Positions 1 through 9,106 of a stretch of DNA of 64,000 nucleotides are shown piece by piece. The position numbers were made by a program, and so were the translations under genes. Each line of letters opens with the position of its first letter. Within the stretch, counting starts at the first letter, position 1. The notes under the pieces are model-generated. The model was not told where the DNA came from. It saw only the letters and a program-made list of their open reading frames with translations, and did not search any database. The stretch comes from Pseudomonadota bacterium (lineage in GTDB: Bacteria; Pseudomonadota; Gammaproteobacteria; Xanthomonadales; Rhodanobacteraceae): assembly GCA_023388255.1 (NCBI GenBank), contig JAEWGO010000007.1, forward strand, positions 124,001 to 188,000. The letters are read 5' to 3'.

Positions 1-38
1 TCGGTACCCGCCATCCCGTAAACGCCAGGAGGTGTGCC

Positions 39-1553
39 ATGCGAAGAAGGTCGGTGTGGTTTGGTCGCGGTATTCTGATCACGCTGCTGGCGGGCATGAG
101 CCTGTCGGCGCAGGCGGTGTTCCTGAACCCGCAAGGCCTCGGGCAGGTGCTGGTGTATCCGTACTACACGGTGAACGGCGGGCAGGACACGCTGCTGGCG
201 CTGGTCAACATGAGCGCCGACGCCAAGGCGGTGAAGGTGCGTTTTCTCGAAGGCTACAACAGCCGCGACGTGCTCGATGTCAACGTCTATCTGGCGGCCG
301 GGGATGTCTGGACGGCTGCGGTGACCGACGATGGCGAGGGCGCGCGGCTGCTTGTCCATGATGAAAGTTGCACGGTGCCTGCGATCGAGTCGACGCCTGA
401 GCATTCGGTGGCGTTCACCACGCGTGCGTTCGATGGCCGTGCGCCGACCGGCAAGGACGGCGGGCCGGTTGGCATCAGTCGTACTCGCGAGGGGCACATC
501 GAGGTCATCGAGATGGGCGTCGTGAAGCCCAATACCGCGAGCGCGTACGCCTTGTCCCCGGTCGGTTTCGACTACGGCAACGGCAGCGGCGAATGGCAAG
601 GCGGCCAGCCCTCCGATTGCGCGCGGCTTCGCAGTGCGTGGGACGGCGCCGGATACTGGAACGCGGACCCTGCGGTGGATCTCGCGCCGCCGACCGGCGG
701 GTTGAGCGGTTCGGTGGTGATCGTGGATGTCGCGCGCGGTGTCGTGCAGGGTTACGTCGCCGATGCGCTGGCCGAGTTCCACGAACCGGGCAAGGGGATC
801 GACCACACGCCGCCCGACGCGCTGACGCCGAACATCGCCAGCGGCACATCGCTGAGCGGTCTGGTCTACCCGTCCGGGCACGCGCTGCAGGCGACGTTCA
901 CCCGCGGCATTGATGCGGTGTCGGCGGTGTTCATGGCCGACGCCTTCTACAATGAATTCTGGACGGCGCCGACGCTCGGCGCGCAGTCGGAATGGGTCGT
1001 CACCTATCCGACCAAGCGCTTCTATACCGATCCGTATTACATAGGCACGACCGCCGTGCCGCCTTTCCAGAACGCATTCGGTGCGGACGCGCAGGCTTCG
1101 GCCGGCAGTTGCGCCGGGTTCGCGTTTGCGGCGCATGACCAGAAGGCGTCGGGTTTCACCAACAAGCGCGAACTTGGCATGCCCTATCTGGCGTCGGAGC
1201 CGAAGTTGTGTTTCGCCACGCAAGTGGTCACGTTCAGTCAGGGAACGATGGACAACCCACTCGACCATACGCCCAATCCACCGTCGAAGGTGCTGGCTTC
1301 GCAATTGGTGTCCGCGAATTTGCAGTCGTCGTTCGAAAACGGCTGGGCGGCCTTCGAGCCGCTCGGCGCGGGGTTGAAGGCAACCAATGGCGCGACCTTG
1401 GGCGGCCAACCCGTCACCGGATTCTGGGCCAGCCAGCTCGTCAACGGCGCGTTGCAGGGATCGTTGGCGAACTACACGGTGGCGATGCGGCACAGGAGCA
1501 TCGTCACCTGTGCGAAACCGTCGGCGACAGGTGACTCGTTGGCCTGCCAATAG
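39..1553 (+). CDS. Secreted protein of unknown function, family A copy 1
   Basis: I do not recognise a named family. The 504-residue product starts with a basic n-region, a hydrophobic core and an AQA-type cleavage site around residue 29, so export by Sec is likely. A good ribosome binding site (aggagg) lies just before the ATG. The mature part begins with the motif LNPQGLGQVLVYPYYTVN and carries KAVKVRFLEGYNSR and PTKRFY blocks. The same blocks occur in order in the 484-residue product at 22049-23503, so the two genes are paralogues. No transmembrane anchor, LPXTG, PEP-CTERM or IPTL-CTERM tail is visible. The few cysteines could form disulfides in the periplasm or outside the cell. An adhesin, coat protein or T2SS cargo is possible, but function is unknown. 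Confidence 0.85.
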   Translation: MRRRSVWFGRGILITLLAGMSLSAQAVFLNPQGLGQVLVYPYYTVNGGQDTLLALVNMSADAKAVKVRFLEGYNSRDVLDVNVYLAAGDVWTAAVTDDGEGARLLVHDESCTVPAIESTPEHSVAFTTRAFDGRAPTGKDGGPVGISRTREGHIEVIEMGVVKPNTASAYALSPVGFDYGNGSGEWQGGQPSDCARLRSAWDGAGYWNADPAVDLAPPTGGLSGSVVIVDVARGVVQGYVADALAEFHEPGKGIDHTPPDALTPNIASGTSLSGLVYPSGHALQATFTRGIDAVSAVFMADAFYNEFWTAPTLGAQSEWVVTYPTKRFYTDPYYIGTTAVPPFQNAFGADAQASAGSCAGFAFAAHDQKASGFTNKRELGMPYLASEPKLCFATQVVTFSQGTMDNPLDHTPNPPSKVLASQLVSANLQSSFENGWAAFEPLGAGLKATNGATLGGQPVTGFWASQLVNGALQGSLANYTVAMRHRSIVTCAKPSATGDSLACQ

Positions 1554-1581
1554 CGACGGCGAAGGGATACGGCGGCGATTC

Positions 1582-2022
1582 TCAATCGCGTTTCGGCAGC
1601 CGCGCCATGCGGCTGCGCGCTGCCAGGTCGTGCCAGCCGCGCCGATCGCGATCGACCAGGCACCACAGGAAACCGAGGCCGAGCCCGAGCAGGGACAACA
1701 ATGCGACCGCGAAACGCAGCAGCGCGCGTGGCCACGGCAGCGCGCCGCCGTCCGCGGCGACCACGCGCGTGCGCCAGGCGCGCATGCCGATGGTCTGGCC
1801 GCCGCGGCTCCACGACAGCACGAAATACGCGGCCGTCACCGCAAGCAGAGCGACCTGCTCGGCGAAGTGGAACGCGGCTGGCGGGTGGGCTACGTCGATC
1901 TCGCCATGCGCGGCGAGCAGGAACAGGCCCGCCGTCAGCATCCACAGCGCGATCAGCGGGAACAGGTCGTAGATGGCGGCGGTGAGGCGCAGCCAGAGCG
2001 GGGCCGGGGCGTTGGGCGACAT
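1582..2022 (-). CDS. RDD family membrane protein
   Basis: The 146-residue product has the RDD architecture. An N-terminal segment begins with a conserved arginine in LWLRLTAAIYD, followed by two hydrophobic helices. A QTIGMRAWRTRVV block follows, then a third helix and a C-terminal D-x-x-R-R-G-W-H-D-L-A segment typical of the family. RDD proteins are inner-membrane proteins of mostly unknown role; some are linked to cation/proton exchange. It is divergent from xerD, with 86 bp between the two starts, so the promoters of both genes must lie there. Family assignment is firm; substrate cannot be told from sequence. Confidence 0.85.
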   Translation of the reverse strand: MSPNAPAPLWLRLTAAIYDLFPLIALWMLTAGLFLLAAHGEIDVAHPPAAFHFAEQVALLAVTAAYFVLSWSRGGQTIGMRAWRTRVVAADGGALPWPRALLRFAVALLSLLGLGLGFLWCLVDRDRRGWHDLAARSRMARLPKRD

Positions 2023-2108
2023 GCGGGCGAGGGAGGCGGTGACGCCGGCTAGCGTCCCGGTTTAGGCTCGCCGGTGCAAGCCCGCCGAACGGATCGCCAG
2101 CGAACCCG

Positions 2109-3101
2109 ATGAAGGAAACCGACGCTGCCGCCAAGGCACGCAACCCTGCTTCCAGGCGTGTTCGCGCGCCGGCCGAACAGGTCGCGATCGCACCAGCCGA
2201 TGCGGCGTTGATCGCGTTCTTCCTCGAGCGGGTGTGGTCCGAACTGGGTCTCGCCGACAACACCTTGGCGAGCTATCGGCTCGATCTGGAAGGCTTCTCG
2301 CGCTGGCTTGCGCTGCACGGGCATTCGCTGGCCAGTTGCGACCGCGAAGGGCTGCAACGCCATCTCGGCGAGCGCAGCGCGAACGGCGGCAGCGCCGGCA
2401 AGGGCTACAAGGCGCGCTCGAATGCGCGGTTGCTGTCGACCGTGCGCCATTTCTACCGGCTGCTGGTGCGCGAGGGGCGCGTCGCGGCCGATCCGACCTT
2501 GCTGCTAGAGGCGCCGAAACTGCCGCGCAGCCTGCCGAAGGCCCTGTCCGAGCGCGAGATCGAGGATCTGCTGCACGCGCCGGCCGAAACGCCGCTCGGC
2601 CTGCGCGACCGCGCGATGCTGGAGCTGATGTACGCGACCGGCCTGCGCGTCAGCGAGCTGGTCGGCATCACCGCTGCGCAGGTGAACCTGCGCCAGGGCG
2701 TGCTGCGCGTGCTCGGCAAAGGCGGCAAGGAGCGGCTGGTGCCGCTCGGCGACGAGGCTGCGCATTGGTTGACCCGTTACGTCGGCGAGGCGCGCCCGGT
2801 CGTGCTCAAGGGCGGGCGCAGCGATGCGCTGTTCGTCAGCAACCGGCGCGCGGCGATGACGCGACAGATGTTCTGGACGCTGGTGAAGAAACACGCGCTG
2901 CGCGCCGGCATCGCCGCCACGCGCATCTCGCCGCACGTGTTGCGCCATTCGTTCGCGACACACTTGCTGAACCACGGCGCCGACCTGCGTGCGCTGCAGT
3001 TGATGCTCGGCCACAGCTCGCTGTCGACGACGCAGATCTACACGCTGGTGGCGAAGGAAGGGCTGAAGCGTTTGCACGAGCGGCATCATCCGCGCGGCTG
3101 A
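2109..3101 (+). CDS. xerD: Tyrosine recombinase XerD
   Basis: Site-specific recombinase acting with XerC at the dif site to resolve chromosome dimers. The 330 residues comprise an N-terminal SAM-like core-binding domain (about 35-120) and a C-terminal catalytic domain. The catalytic set is visible: Arg180 in ATGLRVSELV, Lys204 in GKGGKERL, His276 and Arg279 in HVLRHSF, His302 in LGHSS and the nucleophile Tyr311 in TQIYT. The protein is about 30 residues longer than typical XerD at the N-terminus; the extra residues are basic and Ala-rich, so a start inside the present reading frame is possible. XerD is preferred over XerC because of overall resemblance and isolated context; XerC would be the alternative. 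Confidence 0.88.
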   Translation: MKETDAAAKARNPASRRVRAPAEQVAIAPADAALIAFFLERVWSELGLADNTLASYRLDLEGFSRWLALHGHSLASCDREGLQRHLGERSANGGSAGKGYKARSNARLLSTVRHFYRLLVREGRVAADPTLLLEAPKLPRSLPKALSEREIEDLLHAPAETPLGLRDRAMLELMYATGLRVSELVGITAAQVNLRQGVLRVLGKGGKERLVPLGDEAAHWLTRYVGEARPVVLKGGRSDALFVSNRRAAMTRQMFWTLVKKHALRAGIAATRISPHVLRHSFATHLLNHGADLRALQLMLGHSSLSTTQIYTLVAKEGLKRLHERHHPRG

Positions 3102-3496
3102 GGGGCGTATGGGGCCCCTCTACCGCGCCTGTGCCGCGACCTCTCCCGCAAGCGGGAGAGGTTGGCAGCCCGGTTTTGCCGCGTAGAGAGCGCTTTTCTC
3201 CCTTCCTCGCTTGCGGGAGGGGCTTGGCCTGTCCTTGGCCTGTCGAAGGAGGGGGCGGGCAATCGGAGTGACGCGCCGCCCATTCAAGCCGACATCGCTG
3301 GCGCGCTCCCGACGCCGCAGTGCGGACCGGCTTCACTTTCGCGCCAAGGACTTGCGTGCGAGAATCCGCGGTCCATCCGGGAACCAAGCGCCGCTGTTCG
3401 CAGTCCGACCCGGACTTGCAATGCGCATTCAACGGTGTCAATTACCGCGCCTGCGTCCGGTCCTTTCCGGTCTTCCATCTTCCGATCGAGGTTTCC
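3102..3496. repeat. Intergenic region with REP-like palindromes
   Basis: This 395-bp gap has no credible gene. A perfect inverted repeat lies at 3140-3161: cctctcccgc, AA, gcgggagagg. A degenerate second copy follows around 3200-3222 (ctcgcttgcgggagg). Related hairpins occur at 35349-35370 and, more diverged, near 41317. They are probably members of one short palindromic repeat family, and the first could also act as a transcription stop behind xerD. The last 60 bp before 3497 must hold the promoter and ribosome binding site of the dsbC-like gene. Confidence 0.6.
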
Positions 3497-4255
3497 ATGC
3501 GTCTTCGTTCCGTCTCTTCCATGGCTTGCGCCGTGCTCGGCCTGTCGTTGGCCGCGCAGGCGTTTGCTGCCACTCCCGAGGAAACGGTGCAGAAAGCGCT
3601 GTCCTCGCTGGCGCCGAACGTGAAGGTCGACGTGGTGCAGGAGTCCGTCATCCCCGGGTTCTACGAAGCGATCGCCGGCGGCCAGTTCGTCTACGTGAGC
3701 AAGGACGGCCGCTACCTCGTCGACGGTACCGCCTACGACGTCGCCGCCAAGCGCGACCTGACCGCCAACTCGCGCGCCAAGGCGCGCAAGATCGCGCTCG
3801 ACAAGATCGGCCCGGACAAGCGCATCGTGTTTGCGCCAAAGGCGCCGATCGCGACCAAGCACACGCTGACCGTGTTCACCGATGTCGATTGCCCGTTCTG
3901 CCGCCATTTTCACCAGCAGATCGCCGCGTACAACGCGAAGGGCATCGCGGTCGACTACCTGTTCTTCCCGCTCTCGATCCACCCCGGCGCCGACAAGAAG
4001 GCCGAGGCCGTGTGGTGCTCGAAGGACCGTGAAAGCGCATTCACCGCGGCCATGTCGGGCGCCGATCCGGGCAACGCCACCTGTCCGAACCCGGTGCCGG
4101 AACTGACCAAGCTCGCGATGTCGCTCGGCATCGGCGGCACGCCGACGATCCTTGCCCCGGACGGCTCGCAAATCCCGACCCAGCTCGCGCAATCGCCGGA
4201 CCAGTTGGCCGCCGAACTCGACCGTCTGGCGCAGGCCAGCGCGGCAACGAACTGA
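3497..4255 (+). CDS. DsbC-family disulfide isomerase, copy 1
   Basis: Periplasmic thiol:disulfide interchange protein of 252 residues. A signal peptide (MRLRSVSSMACAVLGL..., cleavage near AFA-AT) is followed by a DsbC dimerisation domain (about 25-85) and a thioredoxin fold with CPFC at residues 132-135. The cis-proline loop is in GIGGTPTIL. Two further cysteines (WCSKD and ATCPN) match the second, structural disulfide of DsbC. The start at 3497 is chosen because it gives a clean signal peptide and has a gagg sequence upstream; an in-frame upstream extension would bury it. It is followed 19 bp later by a second, diverged copy. Such proteins reshuffle wrong disulfides and are kept reduced by DsbD. 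Confidence 0.88.
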   Translation: MRLRSVSSMACAVLGLSLAAQAFAATPEETVQKALSSLAPNVKVDVVQESVIPGFYEAIAGGQFVYVSKDGRYLVDGTAYDVAAKRDLTANSRAKARKIALDKIGPDKRIVFAPKAPIATKHTLTVFTDVDCPFCRHFHQQIAAYNAKGIAVDYLFFPLSIHPGADKKAEAVWCSKDRESAFTAAMSGADPGNATCPNPVPELTKLAMSLGIGGTPTILAPDGSQIPTQLAQSPDQLAAELDRLAQASAATN

Positions 4256-4274
4256 AGAACCAAGGACTCCGCAG

Positions 4275-5015
4275 ATGAACCGTTTCCTCATGTTTCCGCT
4301 GGCGCTCGTTGCGCTGACTCCGTTCGCGCAGGCTGCCGAACCGGCCGACGCCGCCGTGCGCAAGGCGTTCAGCGAACTCGTTCCGCAGGCGAAGATCGAC
4401 AAGGTCGAGCAGGCGCCCTTGCCGGGCTTCCACCAGGTCATCGTCGGCAGCCAGATGATCTATGTCAGCGACGACGGCAAGTACCTGTTGCAGGGTTCGC
4501 TGTATGACACGCAGGCCAAGCGCGACCTCACTGCCGACCGGATCGCGACCGAAAGCAAGGCGAAGGTCGATGCCGTGCCGGAAAACCAGCGCATCGTGTT
4601 CGCACCTTCGGGCAAGCCGCAGTACAAGATCACCGTATTCACCGACATCGACTGCGGCTATTGCCGCAAGCTGCATTCGGACATGGCGGAATTGAACAAG
4701 CGCGGCATCGAGGTCGACTACCTGTTCTTCCCGCGCAGCGGCATCGGTACGCCCTCCTACGACAAGGCGGTATCGGTATGGTGTGCGAAGGACCGCAAGG
4801 CGGCTTTCACGGCGGCTAAGTCGGGTGTGGATCCGGCGCCGCTGAAGTGCGACAACCCGGTCGCCGAGCAGTTCACGCTCGGTACCCAAGTCGGCGTCAA
4901 TGGCACGCCGACCGTGCTTGCGCCGGATGGAACCAAGCTCGGCGGCTATCTGACGCCGGATCAGATGCTGGCCAAGCTGCAGTCGCTCGGTACGGCCAAG
5001 CTCGCCGGCAACTGA
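4275..5015 (+). CDS. dsbC: DsbC-family disulfide isomerase, copy 2
   Basis: Second periplasmic disulfide isomerase of 246 residues. It has a signal peptide ending near AQA-AE and the same domain order as the preceding gene. The active site is CGYC at residues 127-130, the classical DsbC motif, with TxxxCGYCRKLH context. The structural cysteines (WCAKD and LKCDN) and the cis-proline loop (VNGTPTVL) are present. The aagga sequence before the ATG fixes the start. It is co-transcribed with the upstream copy and closed by a strong terminator at 5034-5069. Because it keeps the CGYC motif I assign dsbC to this copy. The pair probably arose by tandem duplication and may differ in redox potential or substrate. 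Confidence 0.88.
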   Translation: MNRFLMFPLALVALTPFAQAAEPADAAVRKAFSELVPQAKIDKVEQAPLPGFHQVIVGSQMIYVSDDGKYLLQGSLYDTQAKRDLTADRIATESKAKVDAVPENQRIVFAPSGKPQYKITVFTDIDCGYCRKLHSDMAELNKRGIEVDYLFFPRSGIGTPSYDKAVSVWCAKDRKAAFTAAKSGVDPAPLKCDNPVAEQFTLGTQVGVNGTPTVLAPDGTKLGGYLTPDQMLAKLQSLGTAKLAGN

Positions 5016-5033
5016 GCCTGTCATTCGTGTATG

Positions 5034-5069
5034 GACGACGCCCGGCCTGCGCCGGGCGTCGTCGTTTTT
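5034..5069 (+). terminator. Rho-independent terminator after dsbC pair
   Basis: A 13-bp perfect stem (gacgacgcccggc at 5034-5046 with gccgggcgtcgtc at 5051-5063), a four-base loop, then g and five T residues. It lies 18 bp after the second dsbC-like gene and separates it from purL. Confidence 0.92.
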
Positions 5070-5233
5070 GTGCGTTCATTCTCAGGCGCGCCGTCGTGTT
5101 CCGCGCCGTCGGCGTACGGGACGGCGGGTCGTCCAGCCCAACGGCGGCCGTTCGAGGCTGCGCTGGTCGATGGACGGAACCGCGTAGGCGGCGCATCCGC
5201 TATCATTAGGGGCTGCCCTCTCCAGCCCGTGCC

Positions 5234-8200
5234 ATGATCGCTTTCGACGGCCTGTCCGCGCTTTCCCCGTTCCGAATCGACCGTCTCAACGCCGAGCTTG
5301 CGCGCTTCGCGCCGGGCGTGCGTCTGCAGGCCGCGCGGCATGTCTACTTCGTCGATTCGGCGTCCGAGGCATCGCTCGACCCGCGGCGATTGTGCGAAGT
5401 GATCCAGGCGCATCCCGGCGCGGCGCGCGCGGCAACGCTGTGGATCGTGCCGCGGCTCGGCACGCGTTCGCCGTGGTCGAGCAAGGCGACCGACATCCTG
5501 AACGACTGCGCGCTCCCGGTGCGCCGCATCGAACGCGGCATCGCGTTCGACCTCGACGACATGCCGGCTGCGGACAGCCCCGCATGGATCGCCGTGACGC
5601 GCGCGTTGCACGACCCGATGACGCAGTCGGTGATCACTGCGCTGATCGACGCCGCGCGCATCTTCGATGCCGGCGCCGCGGCGCCGCTCGTGCGTGTCGC
5701 GCTCGGCGCGGATGCGCATGTCGCGCTCGATGACGCGAACGCGCGCCTCGGTCTGGCGCTCGCACCGGACGAGATCTCCTATCTCGCCGATCGCTACGCC
5801 GAGCTGGGGCGCGATCCGTCCGATGCCGAATTGATGATGTTCGCGCAGGCGAACTCCGAGCATTGCCGGCACAAGGTGTTCAACGCGTCGTTCACGGTGG
5901 ATGGTGTCGCGCAGCCGAAATCGCTGTTCGCGATGATCAAGAACACGCATGAGGTTTCGCCCGCGCAGACCCTGTCCGCATACCACGACAACGCGGCCGT
6001 GATCGCAGGCAATGCGGCGCTGCGCTTCTTCGCCGATGCGGCCGACGGCGCATTTCGCGCGCACAAGGAAGACGTGCCGTACGCGATCAAGGTCGAGACC
6101 CACAACCATCCGACCGCGATCTCGCCTTATCCGGGAGCGGCGACCGGCTCCGGTGGCGAGATCCGCGACGAGGGCGCGACCGGCCGCGGCGGCAAGCCGA
6201 AGGCCGGTCTGGTCGGTTTCAGCGTGTCGGACCTGCGCATTCCCGGTCTGCCGCGACCATGGGAAAAGGATCGCGCGCTGCCGCCACGCTTCGCCAGCGC
6301 GTTCGAGATCATGCGCGACGGTCCGCTCGGCGGCGCCGCCTTCAACAACGAGTTCGGTCGGCCTTGCCTTGGCGGCTATTTCCGCGCGTTCGAGCAGGAA
6401 ACGCCGTTGCCGGGCCTGCGCCACGGTTACGACAAGCCGATCATGATCGCCGGCGGGCTGGCCAACCTGCGCGCGTCCGACGTCGACAAGCGCACCTTGC
6501 AGGATGGCGACGCGGTCATCGTGCTCGGCGGCCCGGCGATGCTGATCGGCCTCGGTGGTGGCGCGGCTTCGTCGATGGCGGCCGGCGCAAGTTCCGAGCA
6601 GCTCGACTTCGCCTCGGTGCAGCGCGACAACCCGGAAATGGAACGGCGCTGTCAGGAAGTCATCGATGCCTGCTGGGCGCGCGGCGACGCGAACCCGATC
6701 GTGTCGATCCACGATGTCGGCGCCGGCGGCCTGTCCAACGCGATTCCGGAAATCCTCAACGATTCCGGCGTCGGCGGCCGCATCGAGCTGCGCAAGATTC
6801 CGAGCGACGATCCGCAGCTGTCGCCAATGCAGATCTGGTGCAATGAATCGCAGGAGCGGTACGTGCTCGGCGTGCGCCCGGAAAGCGTCGCCGAGTTCGA
6901 GGCGATCTGCGTGCGCGAACGCTGTCCGTTCGCCGTTGTCGGCCACGCCACCGCCGAACGCCGGCTTCTTCTTTCCGACTCCCTATTCCCGGTTCCCGAT
7001 TCCCGCCATTCGCCGATCGATCTCCCGCTAGACGTGCTGTTCGGCAAACCGCCGCGCATGCAGCGCGAGGCGAAGCGCAGCGAAGCACGCATGGATCTCG
7101 TGCCCGATGTCGACGGCATCACGCTCGACAACGCGGTCATGCGCGTCTTGCGCGTGCCGGCGGTCGGCAGCAAGTCGTTCCTCGTCACGATCGGCGACCG
7201 TACGGTCGGCGGCCTGTGTTCGCGCGATCCGATGGTTGGTCCATGGCAGGTGCCGGTGGCCGACTGCGCGGTCACGATCAGTGACTTCGACGGCTACGCC
7301 GGCGAGGCGATGGCGATGGGCGAACGCACGCCGCTGGCCCTGCTCGATGCAGCTGCAAGCGCACGCATGGCGGTCGGCGAGGCGTTGACCAATCTCGCCG
7401 CGGCGCCGGTAAAGCTCGATGAAGTGCGTCTGTCGGCGAACTGGATGGCTGCGGTTGGCGTCGATGGCGAGGACGCGGCGCTGTACGACGCCGTGCACGC
7501 GGTCGGCATGGAACTGTGCCCGGCGCTCGGCATCTCGATTCCGGTCGGCAAGGACTCGTTGTCGATGCAGACACACTGGCAGGATGCCAGTGGCGAGCAG
7601 AAGACGATTTCCCCCGTGTCGCTGATCGTGACCGCGTTCGCGCGTGCGCTCGACGTGCGCCAGGCGCTGACGCCACAACTCGTGCTCGATCAAGGCGACA
7701 GCGACATCTGGCTGCTCGATCTTGGCGCAGGCTGCAACCGCCTCGGCGGCAGCAGCCTGTTGCAGGCATTCAGCCGCGATGGCGGTGCGCCGCCGGATCT
7801 CGACGATGCGGCAAGGTTCGCGGCGTTCTTTGCGGCGATCCAGCAGGCGAACGCGAACGGTTTGCTGCTCGCCTACCACGACCGCAGCGACGGCGGTGCG
7901 ATCATTGCGCTGATCGAGATGGCGCTGGCCGGGCACTGCGGCCTCGATATCGCGCTGGACGGATGGGCGGCCAACACGCTGCCGGCGCTGTTCAGCGAGG
8001 AACTCGGTGCGCTGGTGCAGGTGCGCCGCAGCGACCGCGATGCATTCGCCGCGATTCTCGCGGCGCACGGAGTCGATGCGATCGCGCACGTCGTTGCGCA
8101 GCCGAATGCGCGCATGCGCATCGAACTTGTCGGTGATGGGGACACGCTTGCGTGCTGGAAATGGAGCGATCTGATGCAGGCATGGTCGGAGACCAGTCAT

Positions 8201-9106
8201 GCCATGCAGCGCCTCCGCGACAACCCGGCCAGCGCCGATGCCGAGAACACATGGCGTTGCGACGCCGGCGATCCGGGCATCACGCCGAAACTCGGCTTCG
8301 ACCCGCGCGAGGACGTGGCCGCTCCATACATCGCCAAAGGCTCGCGGCCGCGCATCGCGATCCTGCGCGAGCAGGGCGTCAACGGACAGGTCGAAATGGC
8401 TGCCGCGTTCACGCGCGCCGGCTTCGACGCGTTCGACGTGCACATGAGCGATCTCGCTGCAGGCCGGCGCAAACTTGCCGACTTCAACGGCCTCGCGGCC
8501 TGCGGCGGCTTCAGCTACGGCGACGTGCTCGGCGCCGGGCGAGGCTGGGCCGCGTCGGTGTTGTACAACGAGCGGTTGCGCGAGCAGTTCGCCGCCTTCT
8601 TCGCCGACACCTCGACCTTTGCGCTCGGCGTCTGCAACGGTTGCCAGATGCTGTCGCAGTTGAAGTCGATTGTTCCCGGTGCCGAGCACTGGCCGCAGTT
8701 CGTGCGCAATGCGAGCGAGCAGTACGAGGCGCGCCTGGTCACCTTGGAAGTGCTGGATTCGCCGTCGATTTTCTTCGCCGGCATGGCCGGTTCGCGTCTT
8801 CCGGTCGCCGTCGCGCACGGCGAGGGCCGCACGGTGTTCGACGATCCGTCAGACCTGAAGCACGCCATCGCCAGCGTACGCTTCGTCGACAACCGCGGCG
8901 ATGCGACCGAGCGCTTCCCGCTCAACTCCAACGGCTCGCCGCTCGGCAACGCCGGATTCACCGCAGCGGATGGTCGCGTGACGATCCTGATGCCGCATCC
9001 GGAGCGCGTGTTCCGCAGCGTGCAGTTGTCATGGCGTCCGCGCGAATGGGGCGAAGATTCACCGTGGATGCGCATGTTCCGCAACGCACGCGTCTGGGTG
9101 GGTTGA
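5234..9106 (+). CDS. purL: Phosphoribosylformylglycinamidine synthase (FGAM synthase)
   Basis: Large single-chain PurL of 1290 residues, close to the E. coli length. It converts FGAR, glutamine and ATP to FGAM in de novo purine synthesis. An N-terminal PurS-like domain is followed by a linker, two AIRS-type ATP-binding halves (MFAQANSEHCRHK near residue 210, VETHNHPTAISP near 288) and a C-terminal glutaminase domain. The glutaminase nucleophile is Cys1134 in GVCNGCQML, and the catalytic His1255 and Glu1257 are in MPHPER. Oddly, residues about 581-593 are encoded by a stretch resembling intergenic GATTCCCG repeats of this genome, lengthening a loop just before the IDLPLDVLFGK block. The protein otherwise looks intact. 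Confidence 0.97.
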   Translation: MIAFDGLSALSPFRIDRLNAELARFAPGVRLQAARHVYFVDSASEASLDPRRLCEVIQAHPGAARAATLWIVPRLGTRSPWSSKATDILNDCALPVRRIERGIAFDLDDMPAADSPAWIAVTRALHDPMTQSVITALIDAARIFDAGAAAPLVRVALGADAHVALDDANARLGLALAPDEISYLADRYAELGRDPSDAELMMFAQANSEHCRHKVFNASFTVDGVAQPKSLFAMIKNTHEVSPAQTLSAYHDNAAVIAGNAALRFFADAADGAFRAHKEDVPYAIKVETHNHPTAISPYPGAATGSGGEIRDEGATGRGGKPKAGLVGFSVSDLRIPGLPRPWEKDRALPPRFASAFEIMRDGPLGGAAFNNEFGRPCLGGYFRAFEQETPLPGLRHGYDKPIMIAGGLANLRASDVDKRTLQDGDAVIVLGGPAMLIGLGGGAASSMAAGASSEQLDFASVQRDNPEMERRCQEVIDACWARGDANPIVSIHDVGAGGLSNAIPEILNDSGVGGRIELRKIPSDDPQLSPMQIWCNESQERYVLGVRPESVAEFEAICVRERCPFAVVGHATAERRLLLSDSLFPVPDSRHSPIDLPLDVLFGKPPRMQREAKRSEARMDLVPDVDGITLDNAVMRVLRVPAVGSKSFLVTIGDRTVGGLCSRDPMVGPWQVPVADCAVTISDFDGYAGEAMAMGERTPLALLDAAASARMAVGEALTNLAAAPVKLDEVRLSANWMAAVGVDGEDAALYDAVHAVGMELCPALGISIPVGKDSLSMQTHWQDASGEQKTISPVSLIVTAFARALDVRQALTPQLVLDQGDSDIWLLDLGAGCNRLGGSSLLQAFSRDGGAPPDLDDAARFAAFFAAIQQANANGLLLAYHDRSDGGAIIALIEMALAGHCGLDIALDGWAANTLPALFSEELGALVQVRRSDRDAFAAILAAHGVDAIAHVVAQPNARMRIELVGDGDTLACWKWSDLMQAWSETSHAMQRLRDNPASADAENTWRCDAGDPGITPKLGFDPREDVAAPYIAKGSRPRIAILREQGVNGQVEMAAAFTRAGFDAFDVHMSDLAAGRRKLADFNGLAACGGFSYGDVLGAGRGWAASVLYNERLREQFAAFFADTSTFALGVCNGCQMLSQLKSIVPGAEHWPQFVRNASEQYEARLVTLEVLDSPSIFFAGMAGSRLPVAVAHGEGRTVFDDPSDLKHAIASVRFVDNRGDATERFPLNSNGSPLGNAGFTAADGRVTILMPHPERVFRSVQLSWRPREWGEDSPWMRMFRNARVWVG
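6973..7012 (+). repeat. GATTCCCG-type repeat read in frame inside purL
   Basis: This stretch contains ccctattcccggttcccg and gattcccg, the same degenerate 7-8 bp unit (on the opposite strand) as the ggattcgggatcgggaatcg tract in the gspE-gspF gap. It encodes the residues LFPVPDSR in a surface loop where E. coli PurL is shorter. It keeps the frame. Confidence 0.55.

Noticed and set aside
5021..8818. Long minus-strand open frames opposite purL
   Set aside because: They are Arg/His-rich translations of the antisense strand of a high-GC gene, have no family resemblance, and purL on the plus strand is unmistakable. The same holds for long frames opposite gspD and the family A gene (21284-23458), the OPT gene (32900-34804), ettA (36238-38289) and glyA (38316-39956).
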